Positions 1 through 5,484 of a DNA stretch of 10,154 nt are shown piece after piece (the stretch's first letter is position 1; each line of letters opens with the position of its first letter). Made by a program: the position numbers and the translations under genes. The notes beneath the pieces are model-generated. The model was not told the DNA's origin. It saw only the letters and a list, made by a program, of their open reading frames with translations, and made no database searches. Source of the stretch: Bacteroidota bacterium (GTDB taxonomy: Bacteria; Bacteroidota; Bacteroidia; J057); NCBI GenBank assembly GCA_003696875.1, contig RFHL01000085.1, forward strand, positions 1 to 10,154, in the 5' to 3' direction.

Positions 1-624
1 GCCGGCCCGGCCGTAGGCCGGCCATTGGGTAAACTTGCTGGCAGCATAGCGAGCCTCCCAGTCGGGGCTACCGAGGGTGTAGTCCACCACTTTCTCGCCA
101 TTGAGCCAGTGCTCGACATGACCATTATCCACCACGAGGCGGACGGCATTCCACTCGCCGGCGGGCTTCACGCTTACCACCTCGCAGGTGTGCAGGTCAT
201 AGTTGGCCCCGGCGCGGTGCGAGGGTTTCTCGCGGTCAGGATGCCGCTCGTCGTCGAGCACCTGCATTTCCGGACCAGAATGGTAGACTGCCCCCAGGCT
301 GTCCGCCTCAGAGACGTGGAAAAAGATCCCGCTGTTTCCGCCTTCGGAGATCTTCCACTCCATTTCCAGCACAAAGGACTCAAAAGTTTCTTTGGTCACA
401 ATGTCGCCTCCGCCGCGGTCAGTGAGGGTGATGCTTCCATCCTCTACCTGCCAGAGGGGGGAGAGGGTGTCCTGCTTGAAATTTCGCCAAGCGTCGAGGC
501 TATTGAGAGAAATCCAATCGGACTCCTCCGCAGAAGGGGGCGTGTCGGCGGTCTCGGGCTGCTTTTCGGTGCTGCAGGCCCATAAGCCGAGCAACAGTAC
601 CAAAGCCAGATGTGAAATGCGCAT
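1..624 (-). CDS. DUF1080 / 3-keto-disaccharide hydrolase family lipoprotein (3' end cut by window)
   Basis: The reading frame is open for 208 codons from the ATG at 622-624 to the left edge, so the C-terminus is missing. The N-terminus is a lipoprotein signal: hydrophobic residues 6-15, then the lipobox L-W-A-C with Cys17 as the probable lipidated residue. After a Pro/Glu/Thr-rich linker (about 18-35) comes a DUF1080-type beta-sandwich (jelly-roll) domain, recognised by W60 with the following short strand, GNSGIFFHV at 96-104, GPEMQVLDD at 117-125 and HRAGANYDL at 136-144. The visible end (KFTQWPAYGRAG, 197-208) is where the family normally continues into a conserved H-x-A-L-Q-D-H-G strand, so I estimate 30-45 residues are lost. 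Known family role: hydrolysis of 3-keto glycosides made by a partner dehydrogenase. It lies 62 bases downstream of the oxidoreductase gene on the same strand, fitting such a pair. Substrate unknown. An enzymatic rather than merely sugar-binding role is inferred. Confidence 0.88.
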   Translation of the reverse strand, partial: MRISHLALVLLLGLWACSTEKQPETADTPPSAEESDWISLNSLDAWRNFKQDTLSPLWQVEDGSITLTDRGGGDIVTKETFESFVLEMEWKISEGGNSGIFFHVSEADSLGAVYHSGPEMQVLDDERHPDREKPSHRAGANYDLHTCEVVSVKPAGEWNAVRLVVDNGHVEHWLNGEKVVDYTLGSPDWEARYAASKFTQWPAYGRAG

Positions 625-686
625 AAAGGATGTTCTAGGGTTGAAAAAGGAAGGAATGTATTCGGTTGACACAAAAAAACGATTAC

Positions 687-2021
687 CTAGCCTTTCGGCA
701 GTTCCCAGCCGTTGTGGTAATCGGCCATGAGAAAGCCATTGGCGGTGGCATCGTCGCGAAACTGATTGGCGGCGGTGTCCCAGTACAGCTTGCGGCCGGT
801 CCGGAACGCGGCATTGCCCATATGGGCATTGATGGCCGCGACACTGCCCGTCTCAATTTCACACTTGAGCAGGCTCCGGTCCCGAGTCTTGACGGCCTCG
901 GCAAAGTTGCGGTGATGGTCCTCCAGCGCATTGCCGCTGCGGCCCTGCGGGGGGAGTTGCTCCAGCTTGTACTGCAAGCGCCCCTCCACATTTTCGGTCT
1001 CGGGAATTAGTTCCCAGCCCTGACGGTCCACCACCAGGGTACCGTTGTTACCGATGAAAGCGATGCCGTGAGTACGTCCATAAGGACCCGCATCAATCCC
1101 GACAGCATGCTCCCAGAGCATGTTGAAGCCGTCATATTCGTAAACCGCCTGCAGGGTGTCGGGGCATTCTTCCGCATCTTCGGGATAGGCAAATTTCCCC
1201 CCCGAAGCGATGACGGACTTGGGGGCCTTGGCTTTCATGGCAAAGAGAGCAATGTCAATGAGATGCACCCCCCAGTCGGTCATAAGCCCCCCCGCATAGT
1301 CCCAGAACCAGCGGAAGGTAAAATGAAAGCGGTTGCGGTTGAATGGGCGCTTGCGCGCAGGCCCAAGCCACATGTCATAATCTACCCCGGCAGGTACCGG
1401 CTCGTCGGGCAGCACGGGGATGGACTTCATCCAGCCCATGTAGGCCCAGCACTTGACCAGCCGGATGTTGCCCAGCTTGCCCGACTGCACATAGTCGATG
1501 GCCTGCGCAAAATGCGGCGCGCTACGCTGCCACTGTCCCACCTGCACGATGCGATCATAGCGGCGCGTAGCCTTGAGCATGGCCTGACACTCCCGCACCG
1601 AGTTGGCGAGGGGTTTTTCGCAATAGGCATCCTTGCCCGCGGCCAGGGTATCGACGAGCTGCAGGGCATGCCAGTGGTCGGGCGTGCCGATGATCACCAC
1701 GTCGAGGTCCTTGTTTTCCAGCATGCGGCGGTAATCCTTGTAGCGGCGGGGCTTCTTGCCCCGCATCGACTCCACATCGGCGACCCGCTCATCCAGGACG
1801 CTGGCGTCCACGTCGCAGAGGGCGACGCATTCGGCTTCGGGCATGGCATTGAGGGCGGCCCGCATATTGGACCAGCCCATGCCCTTACAGCCGATGACGC
1901 CATAGCGGAGTTGATCACTGGGGGCCACTCTTTGCGGATGGGCCTGAACGGAGGTACCTAACCCCAGGCCGGCGGCGGCAAGGCCGCCGTATCTTAAAAA
2001 GTCTCGACGGGAAGAAGACAT
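687..2021 (-). CDS. Tat-exported Gfo/Idh/MocA-family oxidoreductase
   Basis: A 444-residue NAD(P)-dependent sugar oxidoreductase-type protein of typical family length. The N-terminus is a twin-arginine signal (SRRDFLR, 4-10), an Ala/Gly/Leu-rich stretch and a likely cleavage site after V-Q-A (25-27). The Rossmann domain follows: GVIGCKGMG at 41-49 is the dinucleotide loop, TPDHWH at 113-118 is typical of the family, and EKPLA at 135-139 carries the conserved Lys that helps catalysis. The C-terminal alpha/beta domain contains WDYAGGLMTDWGVHLIDI (240-257), with D249, H253 and D256 as candidate active-site residues. The C-terminal end YHNGWELP (435-442) is seen in many exported members from Bacteroidota and Planctomycetes. 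Known members oxidise a sugar hydroxyl, and exported relatives such as glucose-fructose oxidoreductase hold the cofactor tightly. It sits 63 bases after the hydrolase-like gene and 62 before the DUF1080 gene, all on one strand. The substrate, and oxidation at C3 of a sugar, are inferred from that neighbour. Confidence 0.9.
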   Translation of the reverse strand: MSSSRRDFLRYGGLAAAGLGLGTSVQAHPQRVAPSDQLRYGVIGCKGMGWSNMRAALNAMPEAECVALCDVDASVLDERVADVESMRGKKPRRYKDYRRMLENKDLDVVIIGTPDHWHALQLVDTLAAGKDAYCEKPLANSVRECQAMLKATRRYDRIVQVGQWQRSAPHFAQAIDYVQSGKLGNIRLVKCWAYMGWMKSIPVLPDEPVPAGVDYDMWLGPARKRPFNRNRFHFTFRWFWDYAGGLMTDWGVHLIDIALFAMKAKAPKSVIASGGKFAYPEDAEECPDTLQAVYEYDGFNMLWEHAVGIDAGPYGRTHGIAFIGNNGTLVVDRQGWELIPETENVEGRLQYKLEQLPPQGRSGNALEDHHRNFAEAVKTRDRSLLKCEIETGSVAAINAHMGNAAFRTGRKLYWDTAANQFRDDATANGFLMADYHNGWELPKG

Positions 2022-2044
2022 ACTGTCGGGGGTAAATGAAAAGA

Positions 2045-2078
2045 CGAAAATATGGATGCAGGGATCTACCTATATCAA
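2045..2078 (-). promoter_or_regulatory. Weak candidate internal promoter before the oxidoreductase gene
   Basis: On the minus strand TATTTTCG (plus positions 2045-2052) matches five of the six fixed bases of the Bacteroidota -7 box TAnnTTTG. A TTG (2076-2078) lies 23 bases upstream, at the long end of accepted spacing. It would give a leader of about 17 bases before the ATG at 2021. The 63-base gap shows no terminator, so read-through from the upstream gene is equally plausible. Confidence 0.25.
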
Positions 2079-2084
2079 TCGTGA

Positions 2085-3065
2085 TCAGGGGGCGGAGCGC
2101 CCGGCCAGGCGTGCCAGGGCCGAATAGACCCGCTCATCGTCGGCCGGCCCCAGGAACTGGAAGGGGTAATGCTGATTATGCTTGATATGCATAAAGCCCC
2201 AGGAGCAGCCTGCTGCCACGGCCGCCTCCGCGGCGGCCTGACCTTCGTCCCCAACCTTGTTGTCCTCATTGCAAACGATGGGCTTCCCCCAATGTCGAAG
2301 AGCCGCCACCCGGGCCGGGATACTATCCACCGGGGTACCATTGAAATGAATCAGGAGAAAGTCGGCGGCCTCGGCTACCGCCTCGGGCAGGCGACCATCT
2401 CCCAGGCCGCTGGCACTGACCAGCAACTGCGGGTGTGCCTCCCGTACCACGGCGATCAACTCGGCCACCCCGGCCGGGTCCTGCAGCAGGCCATGGTCAT
2501 AGCCCGGATGGTGGATTTCGTTGGCGATCTCCAGCAACACGTGGGCATAGCCTTGCCGGCGTAGCCACAGCGCCGTCTCGGTGACGGCCCGGCGCAGGGC
2601 CTTTTCATCGCGCAGCACCTGATCCTGTCGCTGGTAAAAACAGCCCAGTATCACCGCCATCCCGGCCGCATCCGCGGCCTCCAGCACCTGGCGCACCCGC
2701 ATCAGGTAGCCCAGCTTCAGGGAGCCATCGGGCCGGAAGGCCGAGTTGAGGGCGCCTTCGTAGCCCGGAAACCCTCCTTGCAAATTGAGCGTGATGGCCC
2801 GTATCCCGGCCGCGGCATAGTCGGGCAGTGCCCGCACGAGCTGATCGGTAATGGCCTGGGGCTCAATGTCGGGGCGATGCTCGTCTTCAAACGTCGCATT
2901 GACCATGCGGACATTAAGGAGCAGGCCTTCTGCCGGGGCGCCAGCGTAGGTAAGCGCCCCATTGAGATACCAGTCGCCCTGCCGGATCTCGATTCGGCTA
3001 CGACCCGGGCGGCAGGACATCAAGCCTACCAGCCCCCAGAGTAAGAAAAGGTGCAGGAATCTCAT
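2085..3065 (-). CDS. Putative glycoside-hydrolase-like (TIM-barrel) lipoprotein
   Basis: A 326-residue protein with a lipoprotein signal: hydrophobic residues 3-15 and lipobox L-M-S-C with Cys18. The rest looks like a (beta/alpha)8 barrel of the cellulase/GH5 superfamily (clan GH-A). A short entry strand with W32 precedes G-I-R-A-I-T-L-N-L (87-95, beta 2), M-A-V-I-L-G-C-F (136-143, beta 3) and V-L-L-E-I-A-N-E (176-183), where the Asn182-Glu183 pair is the hallmark acid/base position at the end of beta 4. LIHFNG (238-243) gives the usual His after beta 6, PIVCNED (262-268) gives Glu267 as candidate nucleophile at beta 7, and W289 sits at beta 8. The clan's chemistry is retaining hydrolysis of beta-glycosides. 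I cannot assign it to a numbered CAZy family and it may be an undescribed subgroup. It is the first gene of the minus-strand run, so it may release the sugar handled by the next two. The start is the ATG directly before the signal peptide. Confidence 0.72.
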   Translation of the reverse strand: MRFLHLFLLWGLVGLMSCRPGRSRIEIRQGDWYLNGALTYAGAPAEGLLLNVRMVNATFEDEHRPDIEPQAITDQLVRALPDYAAAGIRAITLNLQGGFPGYEGALNSAFRPDGSLKLGYLMRVRQVLEAADAAGMAVILGCFYQRQDQVLRDEKALRRAVTETALWLRRQGYAHVLLEIANEIHHPGYDHGLLQDPAGVAELIAVVREAHPQLLVSASGLGDGRLPEAVAEAADFLLIHFNGTPVDSIPARVAALRHWGKPIVCNEDNKVGDEGQAAAEAAVAAGCSWGFMHIKHNQHYPFQFLGPADDERVYSALARLAGRSAP

Positions 3066-3083
3066 GGTGTAGTAGCAGCGTAG

Positions 3084-3106
3084 CCGAAAAATACATTATT
3101 TTCCGG
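3084..3106. promoter_or_regulatory. Near-palindromic AT-rich dyad in the divergent spacer, possible shared promoter/operator
   Basis: The 71-base spacer between two diverging genes contains CCGAAAAATA, a three-base centre (CAT), then TATTTTCCGG; the arms are complementary at 9 of 10 positions. Read outwards each arm resembles a Bacteroidota -7 box: TATTTTTC towards the hydrolase-like gene (five of six fixed bases of TAnnTTTG) and TATTTTCC towards the alpha/beta hydrolase (four of six). Convincing TTG boxes at 19-21 bases are not visible, so this could be an operator rather than, or as well as, a promoter pair. Confidence 0.4.
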
Positions 3107-3136
3107 AAGTCGAAAAGCCTGGCTCAGGCCTGCTCC

Positions 3137-3949
3137 ATGAAACCACACAACCCGGCGCCTATGCATCCCATCCCCCGGCACGGTCTGCCTCCCTATCGGG
3201 TGGCCCTGATCCATGGCGGGCCGGGGGGGGCGGGCCAACTGGCCCCGGTCGCCCGTATCCTGGCAAGTAAACGGGGCATTCTGGAACCGCATCAGTCCGC
3301 ACGGAGCGTAGAGGGACAACTGGAGGAGCTGCATACGCAGCTCCTGAGCACAGAGGAGGGGCCTTTTCAGCTGGTGGGCCACTCCTGGGGGGCCTGGCTG
3401 GCCTTTATGTTTGCGGCGACCCATCCGGGCCTGGTTGAGAAGCTGATTCTGGTGAGTGCCGGGTCCTTTGACCCGGCCCATGCCGAGCAGCTGAGCCGCG
3501 CCCGCGGGCGCAAGCTGCACCAGCACGAGCGGGACCTGATGGCCCGTATTGAGCGGGCCCTGCAGACCCGGGAGCACCCCCCCGCCTGGGCCTGGCACCG
3601 CCTGCTGGAGATCTCCCTCAAGGCTGATTCCTATGCCTGCCTGCCCGACATGGGCGACAAGATCCCCCCACAGTGGGATGTATTCCTGCCGGTATGGCAG
3701 GAGGCCGCCGCCCTACGGGCGAGCGGGGAGTTGCTCGCCTTTGGCGAGCTCATCGACCTGCCGGTGGTAGCCATACACGGTGAAGACGATCCCCACCCCT
3801 GGACCGGGGTGGCAGAGCCCCTCGGGCAGGTCCTGGAGCAGTTTGAGATGTACCGCCTCCCCCGCTGTGGCCACTACCCCTGGAAAGAACGCTTTGCCCG
3901 TGAGGCCTTCTTTGCCCGCCTGGAAGAAGCGCTTGACGGAACCCTCTGA
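3137..3949 (+). CDS. Alpha/beta hydrolase, proline-iminopeptidase-like
   Basis: A 270-residue single-domain cytoplasmic alpha/beta hydrolase with no signal peptide. The HGGPG motif at 26-30 builds the oxyanion hole and is typical of the proline iminopeptidase / AB_hydrolase group. GHSWG at 81-85 is the nucleophile elbow with Ser83. The acid is Asp217 or Asp218 in GEDDPH, and His246 in CGHYPW completes the triad. A cap region covers about 115-200 with Trp- and Arg-rich helices. All catalytic parts are present, so it should be active, but peptidase, esterase and lactonase activities cannot be told apart from sequence. The start at 3137 is the first ATG after the spacer; Met9 at 3161 is an alternative that would still leave the HGGPG strand intact. 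It is transcribed away from the exported sugar cassette and shares only the spacer with it, so I see no functional link. Confidence 0.87.
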   Translation: MKPHNPAPMHPIPRHGLPPYRVALIHGGPGGAGQLAPVARILASKRGILEPHQSARSVEGQLEELHTQLLSTEEGPFQLVGHSWGAWLAFMFAATHPGLVEKLILVSAGSFDPAHAEQLSRARGRKLHQHERDLMARIERALQTREHPPAWAWHRLLEISLKADSYACLPDMGDKIPPQWDVFLPVWQEAAALRASGELLAFGELIDLPVVAIHGEDDPHPWTGVAEPLGQVLEQFEMYRLPRCGHYPWKERFAREAFFARLEEALDGTL

Positions 3950-3952
3950 TCG

Positions 3953-3981
3953 CTGATTCGTCAGGATTTTCCTTACCTTTG
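3953..3981 (+). promoter_or_regulatory. Bacteroidota-type promoter before the DUF434 gene
   Basis: TACCTTTG at 3974-3981 is an exact match to the -7 box TAnnTTTG. CTG at 3953-3955, 18 bases upstream, is a one-mismatch fit to the TTG -33 box. Transcription would begin near 3988. That rules against the upstream in-frame ATG at 3983 and favours the ATG at 4016 as the start of the next gene, with a leader of about 28 bases. Confidence 0.55.
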
Positions 3982-4015
3982 ATTGGGAAAACGGGATATT
4001 CCCCTCCCCTCAAGT

Positions 4016-4744
4016 ATGTCAGGAAAGCAAAAACACCGGGGCCAACACGGCAACGATCCCCGTCTTTTTCATGACCGATGGCTCCCGGTGCTCAATCAGG
4101 CCGTGGCCGATCTGTCATGGATGCTTTCCCGGGGCTATGCCGACAACTCGGCCCTCAAGCTGGTCGGGGATCGCTACCGTCTGAACCTGCGCCAGCGCAA
4201 AGCGGTGGGGCGCGCGAGCTGCTCCGACCAGTCCCGCCACCTGCGGGCCGAGCGTCTCTTGCCGGTCGAAGCCCTGCGGGGCCGGGAGGTCCTCATAGAT
4301 GGTTATAATCTCCTGATCACCATTGAGAGTGCCCTGGCTGGCGGCATTGTCCTGCTGAGTCGGGATGGCTGCTTTCGCGACATCGCCTCGGTGCACGGCA
4401 CCTACCGCCGGGTAGAGGAAACGATGCCCGCCCTGACCATGATCGGGGTCAATCTCCAAAAGCTGGGCGTGGGCCCGGTCAGCTGGCTGCTCGACCGGCC
4501 GGTCTCGAACAGCGGCCGCCTGATGGGCTTTATGTACGAATTATCCGAGCAATATGGCTTTGACTGGCAGATTGAGCTGGTCAACAATCCCGACCGGGCG
4601 CTCATCGCCCAGCCTGAGCGAATCAGCATCACCTCGGACAGCTGGGTCCTGGACCGGATCACCGCCTGGTACAACCTGCACCGGGACATTTTGGCCACCA
4701 TCCCCTCGGCTAGCATCATCGATCTGGGAGGCGCAGCGGACTGA
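4016..4744 (+). CDS. DUF434 family protein with NYN/PIN-nuclease-like motifs
   Basis: A 242-residue soluble protein of unknown function. The N-terminal part matches the DUF434 family as I remember it: an RGY/ALKLVGDRYRLNLRQR segment (39-61) followed by RASCSD (66-71). The second part contains VLIDGYNLLITIE (92-104), SRDGCFRDIASVHGTYRRVEET (115-136, conserved in archaeal and bacterial relatives), WLLDRPVSNSGRL (157-169) and ITSDSWVLDR (205-214). The DGYN strand, a later strand ending in Asp160, and the S/T-D-x-x-x-x-D pattern around Asp208/Asp213 resemble the acidic site of NYN/PIN-type ribonucleases; that link is my inference, not established knowledge. No signal peptide or membrane segment. 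The start at 4016 is chosen because a -7 box ends at 3981, leaving the in-frame ATG at 3983 upstream of the expected transcript start. It appears to be a single-gene unit. Confidence 0.8.
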   Translation: MSGKQKHRGQHGNDPRLFHDRWLPVLNQAVADLSWMLSRGYADNSALKLVGDRYRLNLRQRKAVGRASCSDQSRHLRAERLLPVEALRGREVLIDGYNLLITIESALAGGIVLLSRDGCFRDIASVHGTYRRVEETMPALTMIGVNLQKLGVGPVSWLLDRPVSNSGRLMGFMYELSEQYGFDWQIELVNNPDRALIAQPERISITSDSWVLDRITAWYNLHRDILATIPSASIIDLGGAAD

Positions 4745-4896
4745 TTGATTTTTCAGGGGAAAATCGGCACCTTTACGCGGAATTTGGTCGAAAGGGGGGC
4801 CTTCGCCGCACTGCCGGGCTATTTCTGCCGGGCGCCCCTGCTAAAGTGAAAACCCGAAAAATGGGAAACACCGTTCTCACTTCTGACTTCTCCCCC
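4745..4896 (+). other. 152-base spacer: imperfect hairpin and short direct repeat
   Basis: No gene is visible. An imperfect stem pairs 4793-4801 with 4831-4839 (eight of nine positions), but no T-run follows, so it is not a recognisable intrinsic terminator. TGCCGGGC occurs twice at 4812-4819 and 4826-4833, probably by chance in GC-rich DNA. A weak promoter fit is TTG at 4745-4747 with CACCTTTA 20 bases later (4768-4775, four of six fixed bases). TATTTCTG at 4820-4827 is another partial -7 box lacking a spaced TTG. Confidence 0.3.
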
Positions 4897-5367
4897 ATGC
4901 AACAATACACCTGGTTTTTTACCCTCCCCGCGCCCCTGACGGCGGACCAAAGCGAGGCGCTGAGCCGCGACTTTGCGGCTTTCACCGCGCAGTGGAAGTC
5001 TCATGGCACCCCGGTCGAGGGGCTGATTGAGATCCGCCACCACCGCTTTATCATTGCCCAGGCGGACCCCACCCAGGCGCGCCCTTCGGGCTGCTCCATC
5101 GACAGCCTCAAGCGGGGCGTGGCCCAGATCCTGCAGCAGCATGGCCTCAGCTGGCTTGATGCCGGTTACGTCTGCTACCGCGATGCCGAGGGCCATATTC
5201 AGACGCTGCACTTCAGCGCACTCGAAGCCGCGGTCCAAAGCGGCGAGCTGGGTCCCGATACCCTGATTTTTGACCACACCCTGGATCAGACCGACGACCT
5301 GAGCAAATGGGAGGTACCCCTCAAACAGACCTGGCTGAAACGCTATCTGGCCCCCACCAATGCCTGA
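4897..5367 (+). CDS. Small conserved Bacteroidota protein of the misnamed 'ABC transporter ATPase' type
   Basis: The product has 156 residues. It resembles a Bacteroidota-restricted family commonly labelled 'ABC transporter ATPase' in databases: an aromatic-rich first strand (QQYTWFFTLPAPL), a helix ending in W-x-x-H-G-x-P (about 35-41), I-E-I-R-x-x-R-F (45-52), and the signature SGCSIDS (64-70), then a C-terminal helical part. There is no Walker A, Walker B or LSGGQ motif and no membrane segment, so the database name is not supported; function is unknown. The frame is open from a GTG at 4846, but the ATG at 4897 is preferred because family members begin just before the aromatic strand and the extra 17 residues show no conservation that I recognise. 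The gene ends 23 bases before a strong intrinsic terminator, so it is the last gene of its unit. Confidence 0.7.
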   Translation: MQQYTWFFTLPAPLTADQSEALSRDFAAFTAQWKSHGTPVEGLIEIRHHRFIIAQADPTQARPSGCSIDSLKRGVAQILQQHGLSWLDAGYVCYRDAEGHIQTLHFSALEAAVQSGELGPDTLIFDHTLDQTDDLSKWEVPLKQTWLKRYLAPTNA

Positions 5368-5390
5368 GGACCCTCCGCCTTACCCCATAC

Positions 5391-5434
5391 CACCGGCGCA
5401 GACGTTCAGGCTGCGCCGGTGTTTTTTTGTTTTT
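5391..5434 (+). terminator. Strong intrinsic terminator
   Basis: CACCGGCGCAG (5391-5401) pairs perfectly over 11 bases with CTGCGCCGGTG (5411-5421) across a nine-base loop, followed at once by seven T, a G and five T. It ends the transcript of the preceding small gene and separates it from lysA. The GTG at 5419 lies inside the stem, so it cannot be the start of lysA. Confidence 0.93.
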
Positions 5435-5484
5435 CCTGCTCGCATCCTTTCCTATTCACCCTTCGAATCCAGCCCCATTTCACT

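Noticed and set aside
1..23. GC-only palindrome at the left edge (GCCGGCC / GGCCGGC)
   Set aside because: It lies inside the DUF1080 coding frame (W-P-A-Y-G-R-A-G) and is explained by codon choice in GC-rich DNA; no T-run follows on either strand.
1068..1961. Open frame (297 codons) on the plus strand
   Set aside because: It is antisense to the oxidoreductase gene and has no recognisable domain, signal or promoter; it mirrors the codon bias of the true gene.
3062..3598. Minus-strand open frame (178 codons) opposite the alpha/beta hydrolase
   Set aside because: The plus-strand frame has an intact catalytic triad; the minus-strand product is Pro/Gly-rich with no motif.
4812..4833. TGCCGGGC direct repeat in the spacer
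   Set aside because: Two 8-base G/C-rich copies are expected by chance at this composition; no third copy or mobile-element feature accompanies them.
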